Positions 31,717-41,532 are shown, counted from the stretch's first letter. The stretch: 64,000 nucleotides of DNA from Thermoguttaceae bacterium (GCA_017937485.1 JAGBDN010000106.1:24275-88274); one strand, 5' to 3'. The notes: generated by a model not told the origin, from the sequence alone. Translations and numbers: made by a program.

Positions 31717-34275
31717 TTAGCGTTCTCGTTTTAAGAACGTCCAATCGTCGACGACGCCTTCGAGCGACGGCGGGAGCGCGTTTTCTCGACGTTGAAAAAC
31801 GCCGCGAAGCCGTCCGTCGGGCCGTCGCCAAATCGCGACGTCAACCGGGTCGTCCGCGATCTCCGCTTCCGGAACGTTCAACGCCAAGTCGCCAATTTTC
31901 AGCGACTTAAGTTCCGCCGCCGCGACCGCTTCCAAGGTTCCGTTCGCGCCAAACCGAACCGCGAAAACGCCGTTCGCGTCGACCGAAATCGGCGTCGACT
32001 CTTTCCCGTCGGGGAGTCGAACGGTCGCGCCGTCCAACGCGATCGGGTCGCCCAACGCGTTTTCTTTCGCCGCAATCCAAACGTTCGTTCCGTCGATAAA
32101 ACGCGACGTCGAAACAAGTTGCGGCCGACTCGACCGTTCCTCCGGAACCGAAAACGCCGTTTCGTCGAGTTTCCAAGGGGTTTGCGGCTCGACGTTCGCG
32201 ACTTTCAACGCGGCGATAATTTCGGCGGCTAACGCGTCTTTTTCGGCGGCGGTCGCGTCCGCTTTGATTCTTTCAATTTTCGTTCGATAATTCTTTCCGG
32301 CGAGTTCCAAAAGCGCGGCGAAGTCGGCGGCGTCCGCGTCGTTTTCGCCCCAAAGAACCAACGCCGAATATCGCTGCGGGCCGTATTGCAAATAGCCGTC
32401 GTCGCTCAACTTCCAACGCTTTTCGCCGGTTTGCGTCGTCGACGACATTTCGTCGACGGGAATCAAGTCCGCCGGAAAGCCCGCCGTCGAGAAGCGGTCG
32501 CAAAGATCGACGCCGACTTTCCCGAAACCGGGTCGCAACGGGTTCATCGCGCCGAACCGCCCGAAAACGACCGCGACCGGCGCGTCGAGCGGAGCGTCCG
32601 AAATCAAACTAAGCGTCCGAATTTTCGACCGAATCCGCGCGACGCCGCCGGTTTCAACAATCGGCATAAGTCGATTATCGGCGGGATGTTGCGGCGAGTT
32701 CTCGTCGCGCGGGTAAATGTTGTGAATGTGAACGCGTCCGCCCGACGCCGCCGCCGTCCAATGTTCGAAAATATACGCCGGAACCTGCCGCGCGTAAAAC
32801 ATATTAATCCAATGCGAATCGGTCGCTTTCGCCAACGAATTGCGGCAACAGAACGGAACGTACTCGTCCGACTGCGCGAAATCGCGGGGCGCCTTCCACC
32901 ACATAACGCCGTTTTTGCGCATTTCAAGCGTGTTCGGGAACGGAAACCAAGTGCAGTGAACGCCGACGAACGCGTCCGGGCCCCAAATTTCCTTCGTCGT
33001 TTGATAATTTTGAATCTCGTACTCCAAGACGCGTTCGGCGCAAAGGCGGTTGAAGCGGTCTACCGCCGCGATTCGCTCCGCTTCCCGGCCGGCTTGCGCT
33101 CGAAACGCCAAGAAAAGGTCGTCGACGAGATCGACCGGAGCGCCGTTTTTCCCGAACGCCGCCGAGTAAGCGCGCCGCGTCGCTTCGGAGTACCAAAAAT
33201 CGTCGAGCCGGTTCGCCCGGTCGAACGACGGCGGAAAGCCCCATTCGTCCTTCGCGACGCCGAGCGCCGGAACGTCGCGGTACTGCTCGTAAAGCCGCTT
33301 TTCGAGCGCGAGCGTTTCGTCGGCGAAAATATCGGGACAAGAGTACCGGAACGCGACGGCGACGGTCAAAAAGTCGCCGCCGTTCACCGTATCTTCCGTT
33401 TTCTCCGACTTTACGCCGTCGAGCGCCGCCGTCTCCGCCGGAACGACGAAGCGGTTGCGGCTTGTCGCGTCGACAAAATCGACCCGATTCTTTTCAAGCG
33501 GCGCGTTCGTCGTCGGAACGTCGAACGCCGCCGAAACGTCGACGACCGAACCCGGCTCGACCGCGCCGTCGGCGTTTTTGCGGTACCGCCAAGCCTTAAC
33601 GAAGCGAGCGCCGCGAACGTAAAACGGCCGAGCGCCCGCGTAATGGTCGTTCAAATTCGGCGCCTCGAACGTCAATTCGCCGCGACCGTCCGCTTCGCCG
33701 AGCGTTCGCAAATCGAGTTCTTTGAAGTAAATACGCTCCTGCGACAATTCGGGTCGCGCCGCTTCGAAGTCGTACCGGGCGATCCGCAGGTCGACGTCGA
33801 GAATCGCGCCGACGCCCCGTTCCTTCGCGTATTCGACCGCTTTCCTGGTCGCGGCGACGGCGGCGGCGTTCCCGTCGAAGCGCGGCAAACTGCGGAGCGT
33901 TATCGTCAGCGCGTCGAAGGCGCCGGTCGGTTCGACGACGTCGAAAAGCGTTCGATAATCGTTGCCGTCGACGCTAAATCCCCAAAAGCAACCGAAATCG
34001 GGCGCGAGTCGCAAGCCGTCGAGCGTTTTCGGAAGCCGCCCGGGCGCCTCGGGATTCAACGGTTCGCAAGCGCGTCCGAGTTTGCCAATTTTAGCGGTTT
34101 CACCGTTTTCCCTATTTTTAACGTTTTTACCGGAATCGGCAAACTCGACCGCCGGCGCGTTTTCGGCGCTCCAAACGTCGCCCCCGTCCGCGCCCCAACC
34201 GCCGAACGCCGCCGACGCGACGACGGCGCCCGCCCAAACGCGCCGCGTTTTCCTTTTACTTCTCTTCGACGTCAT
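31717..34275 (-). CDS. Large secreted protein of unknown family, possible glycosidase
   Basis: 852 aa from the ATG at 34275, which follows AAGGAG; upstream in-frame starts are rejected. Twin-basic N-terminus, then a signal-type hydrophobic region. Residues about 90-650 look like an (alpha/beta) barrel with 'GFSVDGNDYRTLFDVV', 'GAILDVDLRIARYDF', 'FVGVHCTWFPFPNTLEM' and 'WINMFYARQVPAYIFEHW', patterns seen in clan-A glycosidase-like proteins. The C-terminal 200 residues are a beta domain. I cannot place it in a named GH family and no catalytic pair can be assigned. Confidence 0.6.
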   Translation of the reverse strand: MTSKRSKRKTRRVWAGAVVASAAFGGWGADGGDVWSAENAPAVEFADSGKNVKNRENGETAKIGKLGRACEPLNPEAPGRLPKTLDGLRLAPDFGCFWGFSVDGNDYRTLFDVVEPTGAFDALTITLRSLPRFDGNAAAVAATRKAVEYAKERGVGAILDVDLRIARYDFEAARPELSQERIYFKELDLRTLGEADGRGELTFEAPNLNDHYAGARPFYVRGARFVKAWRYRKNADGAVEPGSVVDVSAAFDVPTTNAPLEKNRVDFVDATSRNRFVVPAETAALDGVKSEKTEDTVNGGDFLTVAVAFRYSCPDIFADETLALEKRLYEQYRDVPALGVAKDEWGFPPSFDRANRLDDFWYSEATRRAYSAAFGKNGAPVDLVDDLFLAFRAQAGREAERIAAVDRFNRLCAERVLEYEIQNYQTTKEIWGPDAFVGVHCTWFPFPNTLEMRKNGVMWWKAPRDFAQSDEYVPFCCRNSLAKATDSHWINMFYARQVPAYIFEHWTAAASGGRVHIHNIYPRDENSPQHPADNRLMPIVETGGVARIRSKIRTLSLISDAPLDAPVAVVFGRFGAMNPLRPGFGKVGVDLCDRFSTAGFPADLIPVDEMSSTTQTGEKRWKLSDDGYLQYGPQRYSALVLWGENDADAADFAALLELAGKNYRTKIERIKADATAAEKDALAAEIIAALKVANVEPQTPWKLDETAFSVPEERSSRPQLVSTSRFIDGTNVWIAAKENALGDPIALDGATVRLPDGKESTPISVDANGVFAVRFGANGTLEAVAAAELKSLKIGDLALNVPEAEIADDPVDVAIWRRPDGRLRGVFQRRENALPPSLEGVVDDWTFLKRER

Positions 34276-34858
34276 CGTTTTTCTCCTTATTAATATTAAT
34301 GGCAAAATCGCCGAAATCCGCCGCCGACCGTCGCCCGCGACCGCCCCGACGCCGCCATTATACCAAATCGCGCCGCGTTTCGAAAGTCGCCGGTTGCCCA
34401 ACGCGCCCATTTTTTGCCCAAACCCGTCGTTTTCTTTTGTCGACAGCCGTCGCCCGTCCTCGCAGTTTCGCCGTCTTACGCGTCCGTCGTTTCTTTCGCA
34501 ATCTAACTTATCCGCTCAAAACGCCGAATTTCAATTTTCGCGCTCTCGAATCGTTTCAAGTTCCCGTCGGCGCAAAAAAATTTCTTAAAAAAACGCGACG
34601 TCGCCCCAAAAACGCCAAACTGACCTTTACACAAGCCGGAAAAATCGTCAAAATCGCTCTAACGATGAAACGCGTCGCGTTCCCATTGGGTCGCGTCCGC
34701 CCGTTCGCGCCTTATTTCGTCGACGTTCCTAACGTCGACGCCCGTTGAAATCGGGCTTTTCGCGTTTCTTAACAAAAAAAAATTCGGCCGCGCGCCGGTC
34801 GACGTTTTAAGTTGACCGCGCCGCCCTCGATTATCGCCGTTTCCAAGGAGAATTCAAA
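34276..34858. other. 583-nt gap with palindrome and small hairpin
   Basis: An open frame at 34299-34748 lacks convincing protein features. CGTCGACGTT / AACGTCGACG (34718-34727, 34731-34740, 3-nt loop) is a perfect 10-bp palindrome, followed at once by a GCCCG / CGGGC hairpin and TTTT (34740-34760). These probably belong to a transcript end or to the leader of the Skp-like gene. Confidence 0.4.
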
Positions 34859-35626
34859 GTGAAAAACGTTCGCACCCTTACCCGCTCGCTTCTTTGCGCC
34901 TCGCTTTGCTTGGTTTGCGGTTTGGTCGAAGCTCAACAACCCGCCGCTCGCCAAGCCGCTCCGGCGTCCGCTTCGCGCGCCGCCGATCAACCTCGCCGCA
35001 ACCTTATTGTCGCCGTCATCGATATGCGTTCCGTCCTCGAACGCCACCCGGGCGTCGCCGACAAAATGCCGGCGTTGGTCGAACGTCTGAAAGCCGAAGA
35101 ACAAAAGCTGATGCAAGCGCGCCAAAACGCCGACAAAGAAATCGCCGGCGTTCAAGCGGAATTTGAAGTCGGTTCGCAAGAATACACCGACCGCGTCAAC
35201 GCCATTCGCAAAAAACTCGCCGACGCCGGTTTTGAAGCGCAAGGCGCGCAAGACGCGATCGTCGCGGAACGCACCAAAATTCTTTACCAAGCCTACGTCG
35301 ACGTCCAAGACGCGATCAAAACCGTCGCGATTGCCAACGGCGTTTTGATCGTTCACTCGAAAATTAAATTCGAAGCCGCGGGCAAGATGCCGGAAGAAGT
35401 CGCCGCGCTCCAAGAAGCCGACTCCAACCCGATCGTTTGGAACCGTCCGGAATGCGACATCACCGACGCGGTCATCAAACAGCTCGCCGCGAAAGTCGGC
35501 GAACCGACGACGAAAGCTCCGGCGCAAGGCGCTCTTTCGAACCTCGGTCAACAAGCGATGCAAACCGCCAACGGAGCCCCGGCCGCTCCTCGCGCCGTCG
35601 CGCCGAACGCCGCTCCGCGTCGTTAA
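34859..35626 (+). CDS. Skp/OmpH-family periplasmic chaperone
   Basis: 255 aa with a GTG start behind AAGGAG. Signal peptide (residues 1-25, LCASLCLVCGLVEAQ). A Pro/Ala-rich linker is followed by the OmpH core: 'LIVAVIDMRSVLERHPGV', a long coiled coil (75-150), and 'DAIKTVAIANGVLIVHSKIK', the conserved C-terminal strand. Skp holds outer-membrane proteins in transit. The neighbouring lpxC agrees with envelope assembly. The C-terminal 40 residues are an Ala/Pro-rich extension. Confidence 0.75.
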   Translation: MKNVRTLTRSLLCASLCLVCGLVEAQQPAARQAAPASASRAADQPRRNLIVAVIDMRSVLERHPGVADKMPALVERLKAEEQKLMQARQNADKEIAGVQAEFEVGSQEYTDRVNAIRKKLADAGFEAQGAQDAIVAERTKILYQAYVDVQDAIKTVAIANGVLIVHSKIKFEAAGKMPEEVAALQEADSNPIVWNRPECDITDAVIKQLAAKVGEPTTKAPAQGALSNLGQQAMQTANGAPAAPRAVAPNAAPRR

Positions 35627-35647
35627 TTTTTTCGCCTTGGCTCGTCG

Positions 35648-35679
35648 AAAAGCCGCCGGTTTCGATCGACGGCTTTTTT
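35648..35679 (+). terminator. Rho-independent terminator after the Skp-like gene
   Basis: AAAAGCCG (35648-35655) pairs with CGGCTTTT (35670-35677), extendable by two pairs, followed by TT. Confidence 0.75.
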
Positions 35680-35829
35680 CGCGCCTGCAATCGTCGTTAA
35701 AAATCGTTTCGATCGGCGTCGTCATCCTAACTTAACGCCGTTCGAGTCGTTTTCCTCCCTTCCGCGTTTCCCTTTTTCCGCCCCCTCGCAAGAGCGCTCG
35801 ATCGAGCGAACCGCCGCCGGAGCCTTCCC

Positions 35830-36783
35830 TTGAGCTTTTCCCTTCCCGAGATCGTCCGCGTCGAGTCGACCCGTCGCCAACGAACGTTGGCGCGCCGCGT
35901 CGACGTCGCCGGTTTCGGCTTTTGGACAAGTCGCGACGTCGTCTTTTCCTTCCTTCCCGCCGACGACGATTCCGGCGTCCGCTTTTTCCGCGTCGACCTC
36001 CCGAACTCCGCGCCGATTCCGGCCCTCGTCGCCAACCGAATCAGGAAACCGCGCCAAACGAGCCTCGCCGTCGGCGACGCGCAAGTCGATATGATCGAAC
36101 ACGTTCTCGCGGCCCTTCGCGGCGCCGGAATCGACAACTGCGACGTTTTGGTCGACGCGCCCGAAGCGCCCGGCCTCGACGGCTCTTGCGCCGCGTTTCT
36201 CGAAGCGTTTCTCGAAGCGGGCGCCGTCGAGCAAACCCGCGAACGCGCTCGACTTAAAGTCGTTTTCCCCGGTCGTTTCGGCGACGATTCCGCGTATATC
36301 GACGTTCTTCCGAGCGCGCCGCAACTCGACGACTCGGAGGAAAAAGCGGATTCTAACGATTCGAGCGATTCCGCCGAAAAAAACGCGTATGATTTCGGGT
36401 CGCCCTGTTACGAATATCGATTGGTTTACGACGTTCCGCGTTCGATTCCGAATCAAATGGCGCGATTCGAGTTCACGCCCGAGACTTTTCGCCGCGAAAT
36501 CGCTCCGGCGCGCACCTTTTTGACCGTCGAAGAAGCGACTTACCTCCGCGAACAAGGCATTTGCGGTCGAGTCGGCCCGCGCGACGTTCTCGTTTACGGC
36601 CCGGACGGCCCGATTGAAAACCGTCTCCGCTTTGAAAACGAGTGCGCTCGCCACAAAATCCTCGATATGTTCGGCGACTTTGCGCTTGCTCCGGTCGATT
36701 GGGACGGCGAATTTCGCGCCTGCAAAACCGGGCACCAGCAAAACGCCGACGCGCTGTCAAAAGCGCTCGAAATCGTCCGGTAA
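35830..36783 (+). CDS. lpxC: UDP-3-O-acyl-N-acetylglucosamine deacetylase
   Basis: 317 aa with a TTG start seven bases after GGAG. The start is placed because 'RQRTLARRVDVAGFGFWT' is the normal LpxC N-terminus. Zinc ligands are visible: His91 (MIEHVLAAL), His275 and Asp279 (RHKILDMFGD), and the catalytic His302 (KTGHQQN). It performs the committed step of lipid A synthesis. An acidic Ser/Asp-rich insert (about 163-190, PQLDDSEEKADSNDSSDSAE) lies between the two domains and is unusual. Confidence 0.92.
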   Translation: MSFSLPEIVRVESTRRQRTLARRVDVAGFGFWTSRDVVFSFLPADDDSGVRFFRVDLPNSAPIPALVANRIRKPRQTSLAVGDAQVDMIEHVLAALRGAGIDNCDVLVDAPEAPGLDGSCAAFLEAFLEAGAVEQTRERARLKVVFPGRFGDDSAYIDVLPSAPQLDDSEEKADSNDSSDSAEKNAYDFGSPCYEYRLVYDVPRSIPNQMARFEFTPETFRREIAPARTFLTVEEATYLREQGICGRVGPRDVLVYGPDGPIENRLRFENECARHKILDMFGDFALAPVDWDGEFRACKTGHQQNADALSKALEIVR

Positions 36784-37099
36784 AATCCCCGCTTTTTCCC
36801 GCTTCGCAAGCGCCGAAAACGCGGTAAAAACGTAAAAATTTAAGAAAAATCGGCAAAATCCGCATTTTTCTTTCAAGCCGCGGAAGTTTCCTAGTTCCCA
36901 ATATTGGAAACTCTGTTATAATAAATTGAAACGGCGGCGCGCCTTTTTACAACGCGTCGCGACTCGGTGAAATCGCTCGCGCCGTCGGGCGTTTTCGCGC
37001 TACCAACGACGTTGTTTTTCGCGCCGACTTGCGCCGTATTGGCGTCGAGTCGTTCGAAGCGCCAAAACCAAACGTCGCCGTCAACCAAAAGGCGAACCA
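36784..37099. other. 316-nt gap with promoter and palindrome
   Basis: TATAAT at 36917-36922 is preceded by the palindrome CCAATATTGG (36898-36907). The spacing puts this palindrome in the -10/-35 spacer, a typical operator position. No clear -35 box. Confidence 0.4.
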
Positions 37100-38152
37100 A
37101 TGAAAAAATTGCGTTTAGGCGTCGTCGGGGCGGGTCGTCTCGGCGGTTTTCACGCGGACAAAGCCGCGGCCAACCCGGAAGTCGAACTGATCGGCGTCGC
37201 GGACGTTTCGGAAGCGAACCGTCGACGCGTCGCGGAAAAGCTGAATATTAAAGACTTTGCGACGGTCGCCGACCTCCTTGCTCAAGTCGACGCGGTCGTC
37301 GTCGCGGCGCCGTCGATTTTGCACGCGGAAATTGGTCGCGAAGTTTTGAACGCCGGCAAGCACCTCCTGATGGAGAAACCGGCGACGACGTCCGGCAAAT
37401 CCGCGCTCGAACTCGCGCGTCTCGCCGCGTCGCGCAATCTTGTTTTCCAAGTCGGGCACGTCGAGCAATACAACCCGGCTTGGCAGGCGGCGCAAACGTT
37501 TTTGACCGACGTCCGCGCCGGTCGCGAATCGGTTTTCGTCGACGCGACACGTTGCAGCGGCTACACGTTCCGCTCGACCGACGTCGGCGCCGTTTACGAC
37601 TTGATGATTCACGACTTAGAACTTGTTTTGTCGCTGATTCCGTCGTCGGTCGAACGCGTTTCGGCGTTCGGTTACTCGCAGTTCGGAGGTTGCGAAGACG
37701 CCGCGTTCGCGACGCTTGAATTCGCCAACGGTTCCGTCGCTCGCCTTTCCGCTTCTCGCGTCGAACAGGCGCCGGTTCGCAAAACGACGCTTCGCACCGC
37801 GTCGCAAACGCTCGAAATCGACTTCGCGGCGCGTTCGGCGAAACGCTTAACTCCGAAAAAATCGATTCTTAGCGGCGAATACGCTCCGAGCCGCGTTACG
37901 TTCGGCGAAATGGCGTCGCGCGTTCCGACCTTTATGTCGGAGGAATACGAAACGGAAGAACTTGTTCGCGACCCGTTCGACGCCTTATCGCTTGAAATGC
38001 AAAACTTTGTTTCGTCGATTTTACGCGGAACGCCGTCGACCGTTCCGGGCGAACGCGCCGCGCAAGCCGTCGCCGTCGCCGACGCGATCATTCGCGACGT
38101 CGCCGCAAGAACCGCGACGCTTCGTCCCGCCGCGTTCAAAATCGCCGGTTAA
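37100..38152 (+). CDS. Gfo/Idh/MocA-family oxidoreductase
   Basis: 350 aa. N-terminal Rossmann fold 'LGVVGAGRLGGFHADKAA', then 'VVVAAPSILHAEIGREVL' and the family motif 'HLLMEKPATTSG' (EKP). A C-terminal alpha/beta domain contains 'DLMIHDLELVLSLI'. The enzyme type oxidises a sugar hydroxyl with NAD(P). Its place after lpxC raises the possibility of a GnnA-like UDP-GlcNAc 3-dehydrogenase that gives 3-amino lipid A; no GnnB aminotransferase is visible next to it, so this is inference. Confidence 0.8.
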   Translation: MKKLRLGVVGAGRLGGFHADKAAANPEVELIGVADVSEANRRRVAEKLNIKDFATVADLLAQVDAVVVAAPSILHAEIGREVLNAGKHLLMEKPATTSGKSALELARLAASRNLVFQVGHVEQYNPAWQAAQTFLTDVRAGRESVFVDATRCSGYTFRSTDVGAVYDLMIHDLELVLSLIPSSVERVSAFGYSQFGGCEDAAFATLEFANGSVARLSASRVEQAPVRKTTLRTASQTLEIDFAARSAKRLTPKKSILSGEYAPSRVTFGEMASRVPTFMSEEYETEELVRDPFDALSLEMQNFVSSILRGTPSTVPGERAAQAVAVADAIIRDVAARTATLRPAAFKIAG

Positions 38153-38178
38153 CCTCTTATCGACGCGCAACCTGTTAA

Positions 38179-38219
38179 AAAACGCCGTTTAAGATCCTTT
38201 CGCTTAAACGGCGTTTTTT
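38179..38219 (+). terminator. Rho-independent terminator
   Basis: AAAACGCCGTTTAAG (38179-38193) and CTTAAACGGCGTTTT (38203-38217) form a 15-bp stem with a 9-nt loop and T tract. Confidence 0.85.
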
Positions 38220-38307
38220 CATTCTCGGCGCGCTCGCCCTTTCGTTTGCAAACGACGAGCGCATTTCTCGCCGTCGCTTCGCCAAAATCGACGTCGCGTC
38301 GCCAAAA

Positions 38308-39645
38308 TTAACCGCGATACGGCTGCGTCCAAGCGGCGTCGGTCGGAAGCGGCGACTTATCGGCTCCCGTTCCCAAGTAAACCGGCTCGGCGCCGATTCG
38401 GGTAACGCGCGCTCGCACGTACAGGTCGTCCGATTTCAAGGTATACGAGCCTTCGATTCCGTCGAACGTCGCCAATTTTTCGCCGATTTTCTCCGAATAT
38501 CCTTCGATTCGACGATTCATTTTCGGCCCGGCTTTCGCGTCGAAGTACTTCGGCGTCGGATCGTAATCTTTTTTCGTTCCGAAAAATTCGACGCGCCACT
38601 TTCCTTCTTTTTCCGGCTTCGCCTTGACGGAAAGCGTTTTCCCGTCGAACGTTACGTCTTCCAATTCGAGCCCGGTCGAAATGTACGAGTCGCCCCGATT
38701 CATCGCGTCGAAAATCGCTTTCGGCGTCAGTTCCGTCGCGCGGACGCCGGTCCAACCGTAAAACGCGACAAATCCGGTGTTATAGACGCCGTGCGAGTCG
38801 TCGGTTCCGGTTCCGTAAAGGAAATCTTGGTCGTGCGACGCCCTGTAAGCGTTAACGACGTCCCAAAACGATTCCGGCGTCCAAGCGCCCGGAATGAACG
38901 GGTACGCGGTGCAGTTGTTGGTAAACTCGAAGAACTTAACCTCCGGCCGCGCAATAAGATCGCTCGGCTGCTCGTTGTAATACTGCCAAAGCGGGTGGTT
39001 GACCATAAAAAGCCAAGGCTTGCCGGCCCCGTCGTACATTTCGCGCGCCTTGTCGTAGGACTTGGAAACGACGCCGCCAATCTTCTCGTCGTCAAGGTAA
39101 AACGTTTCCTCGACGTTAATTAAGTTGAGGTGCGCCCAAGGAGTCGTCATTTCGAACGCCGGCATTAAAAGGAAATTTTCCTTATCGCCAAACTGCTCGT
39201 TCAATTCCGGAAACGGTTTCAAACGAACGAAAGTTCCTTCGGCGGTTTCCTTTACGTCGACGGAGTCTTCGCCGAAAAATTCGCGCGCTTTGCGAACCCG
39301 CTCTTCGGTCAAATTCGAACGAACGCCCGGCGTCGCCAGCCGCTTCCAACGCGACGTTTCCCCTTCGAACGGTTTCGCGTCTTTTCCGTCAAACTGGAAC
39401 TCTTGTTTTTGCAAGACGTTATGTTCGGTGAACGCGAAGAAGTTGTATCCGCGTTTCTTATATTCGGCGAGCGCGACTTCAGGCAAATCTTGCCCGTCGC
39501 TCCACTGCGAGTGCGCGTGCAGGTTGCCCTTATACCAACGCGCGGTCGGTTCGGCGGCCTTAACGGCGTCGTTCAACAAATTCGGAAGAAACGGAGCGGC
39601 GAGGGCCCCGGCGGCGGTCGCGCGCAAAAAATCCCGGCGTTTCAT
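38308..39645 (-). CDS. Tat-exported PHP-domain phosphoesterase-like protein
   Basis: 445 aa from the ATG at 39645 (AAAGGAG upstream). The N-terminus MKRRDFLRATAAGALAAPFL is a twin-arginine signal. The PHP domain shows 'GNLHAHSQWSDG' (HxH), 'FFAFTEHNV' (TEHN), 'FMVNHPLW' and 'GTGTDDSHG' (metal-binding Asp/His). The fold binds two or three metals and hydrolyses phosphoesters or related bonds. The C-terminal 110 residues are a beta domain. Substrate unknown. Confidence 0.75.
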   Translation of the reverse strand: MKRRDFLRATAAGALAAPFLPNLLNDAVKAAEPTARWYKGNLHAHSQWSDGQDLPEVALAEYKKRGYNFFAFTEHNVLQKQEFQFDGKDAKPFEGETSRWKRLATPGVRSNLTEERVRKAREFFGEDSVDVKETAEGTFVRLKPFPELNEQFGDKENFLLMPAFEMTTPWAHLNLINVEETFYLDDEKIGGVVSKSYDKAREMYDGAGKPWLFMVNHPLWQYYNEQPSDLIARPEVKFFEFTNNCTAYPFIPGAWTPESFWDVVNAYRASHDQDFLYGTGTDDSHGVYNTGFVAFYGWTGVRATELTPKAIFDAMNRGDSYISTGLELEDVTFDGKTLSVKAKPEKEGKWRVEFFGTKKDYDPTPKYFDAKAGPKMNRRIEGYSEKIGEKLATFDGIEGSYTLKSDDLYVRARVTRIGAEPVYLGTGADKSPLPTDAAWTQPYRG

Positions 39646-39813
39646 TTCGATAACTCCTTTAACGACAACAAAAACATTAAACACGCCTTCGTTTCGACGT
39701 CGAAGGCCGCGTCGACTTTTCTTCCATTTTAGCGCCGCGACGCGCCAAACGCAAGCAATTTTCCGTCAAAATTTTAAAAAAATCGCAATTCGATTTTCAA
39801 AGTCGCGGAGCCG

Positions 39814-41532
39814 TTACGCAACGTCTTTTTTCGCGCCGCTTTCGGCGTTATTTATTGACGCCGCGTCGCGACGCTTTCGAAGCCGCTCGACGAGCGTTCG
39901 CTTCTCGGCGGCGGTCGTTCCCAACGCAAAAAGCGCCGCCGCGCCGCCGACGACGTAAAAAACGCCCCAAGCGCAAATCGAACAATATTCCGGTTTAACG
40001 CAATCCAAAACAACCGCGAACGGCCCCGCGAGCGCCGCGACGCCGAGCGCCGTCGTCTTAAGATAGCGCGCCCAATACGTCCGCCGCCGCTCGCCGAGAA
40101 GTCGACACGTCGCGTTCGGAAGCCAAGCAAAATGAATCGCGACGCCGGGCAAAACGGTTCCTAGCGCGACGCCGTATAACCCGAAACCGCAATAAATAAA
40201 AACGACGCTCAAAACGACGTTTGCCGCGCCGTGTAAAATCGCGCCGACGGCCAAAACGCGGTGTCGAGCGACGCCCTGCAACGCTCGCGCGTTCGTTTCG
40301 GAACTCCCGCGATATAAAGCGGTTGCGGCGACGCAAAGAGCGAGCGCCGGAAAAACGTCCAAATACGCCGCGCCGATCCAACGCTCGACGAACGCTCGCC
40401 CGAACGCCAAAACGCCCCCCGCCAAAAACAACGTCCAATAAATCGACGCGCGATGAATCGCCGCCCGCGACGCGAAAAACTCGCCGCTCAACGCGACGTC
40501 GCAACCGTCGTTCCCGCAACGCGTTCGCTTTGCGTTCGCATTCAACGACGCGTCGTCGCCGTTTTCCGTTTCCTCCGACGTCGACGTCGCGTCGTTTTTC
40601 TCCCTTTCCTCCGCTGTCGACGCAGCGTCGCTTTTAAGCGTTGTTTCCGTCGACGCGGCGAGTTTCGCGAACCAGTTCGTTTGCCAAGTCGACGTTTCGC
40701 GAATAAATGAAGTCAAGTAACTGCAAAGCGTTACGACGACCAAATTATATCTCGCGACGTCGTTTAGCGACATAAACGCCGAAATCAGCAACAGGTCGCT
40801 CCGGTCGACCGCCGTTTCGCCGACTTGCGCCAAAAACGCAAAGACGCCGTATTCGAACAACTCGCGAACCCGCCCGCGTCGAAACGAGCGAAGCGAAAAG
40901 CGAAAACGCGGAACCGCCGCCCGTAAAAGCGCGACGTAAACGCCAAGTTGCAAAAGGGTTAAAACGGCGTTTCCAACGACGAGCGCGACGACGCGTCCGC
41001 CGAAAAAGAGAATCGCAAAGTTAACGACGCCGAATAGTATCCGGAAAACGAAAACGGTTCCTCCGGTTAACTCTTGTCGCAACGCGCCGCGCAACACGCC
41101 GCAAACGCCGTCTGAAACCTTTGAAATCGCGAACGATACGCCGGAACAAAAGAGCGCGGTCGCCAACGTCGGAGCGTCCGGCTCGGTCGTGAAAAACGAC
41201 GCGACGCCGCAAGCGACGAGCGCCGTCAAAACAACCGCCGCCGAAAGCGCGCCGAAAAGAACGATCGCCGTCGAGCCGATTTCGTTGAGTCCGTCCCAAT
41301 CGTCGAGCGCGTAATACTTTGTTACAAAACGACTTGTCGTTGTCGTCAACCCAAAGTCAAGAAGTCCGCACCACCCGGCGAAAAGGGACGCGCAAACGTA
41401 AATCCCGTAAGCGCGCTCCCCCAACGTCGCGAGCATATACGGCGTCAAAAAAATTCCGAAAAAAATCCCGACGAGGAGCGCCCCGCCCGAAAATCCCGCG
41501 CCCTTTAAGAGTCGTTTTAGTCCTTGATTCAT
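39814..41532 (-). CDS. Oligosaccharide flippase (Wzx/MOP superfamily)
   Basis: 572 aa with about 13-14 transmembrane segments. The start 'LKRLLKGAGFSGGALLVGIF' and the 'GLLDFGLTTTTSRFVTKYYA' segment are typical of MOP-type polysaccharide exporters. A long acidic, Ser/Thr-rich cytoplasmic loop (about 295-345, with the pair CGNDGC) splits the two bundles and is unusually large. It probably exports a lipid-linked glycan; no Wzy or glycosyltransferase gene is adjacent. Confidence 0.75.
   Translation of the reverse strand: MNQGLKRLLKGAGFSGGALLVGIFFGIFLTPYMLATLGERAYGIYVCASLFAGWCGLLDFGLTTTTSRFVTKYYALDDWDGLNEIGSTAIVLFGALSAAVVLTALVACGVASFFTTEPDAPTLATALFCSGVSFAISKVSDGVCGVLRGALRQELTGGTVFVFRILFGVVNFAILFFGGRVVALVVGNAVLTLLQLGVYVALLRAAVPRFRFSLRSFRRGRVRELFEYGVFAFLAQVGETAVDRSDLLLISAFMSLNDVARYNLVVVTLCSYLTSFIRETSTWQTNWFAKLAASTETTLKSDAASTAEEREKNDATSTSEETENGDDASLNANAKRTRCGNDGCDVALSGEFFASRAAIHRASIYWTLFLAGGVLAFGRAFVERWIGAAYLDVFPALALCVAATALYRGSSETNARALQGVARHRVLAVGAILHGAANVVLSVVFIYCGFGLYGVALGTVLPGVAIHFAWLPNATCRLLGERRRTYWARYLKTTALGVAALAGPFAVVLDCVKPEYCSICAWGVFYVVGGAAALFALGTTAAEKRTLVERLRKRRDAASINNAESGAKKDVA

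Noticed and set aside
34299..34748. 149-codon open frame in the gap after the 852-residue protein
   Set aside because: Highly basic, low-complexity composition, no ribosome binding site, and it overlaps the promoter and leader of the divergent gene. Taken as chance in high-GC DNA.
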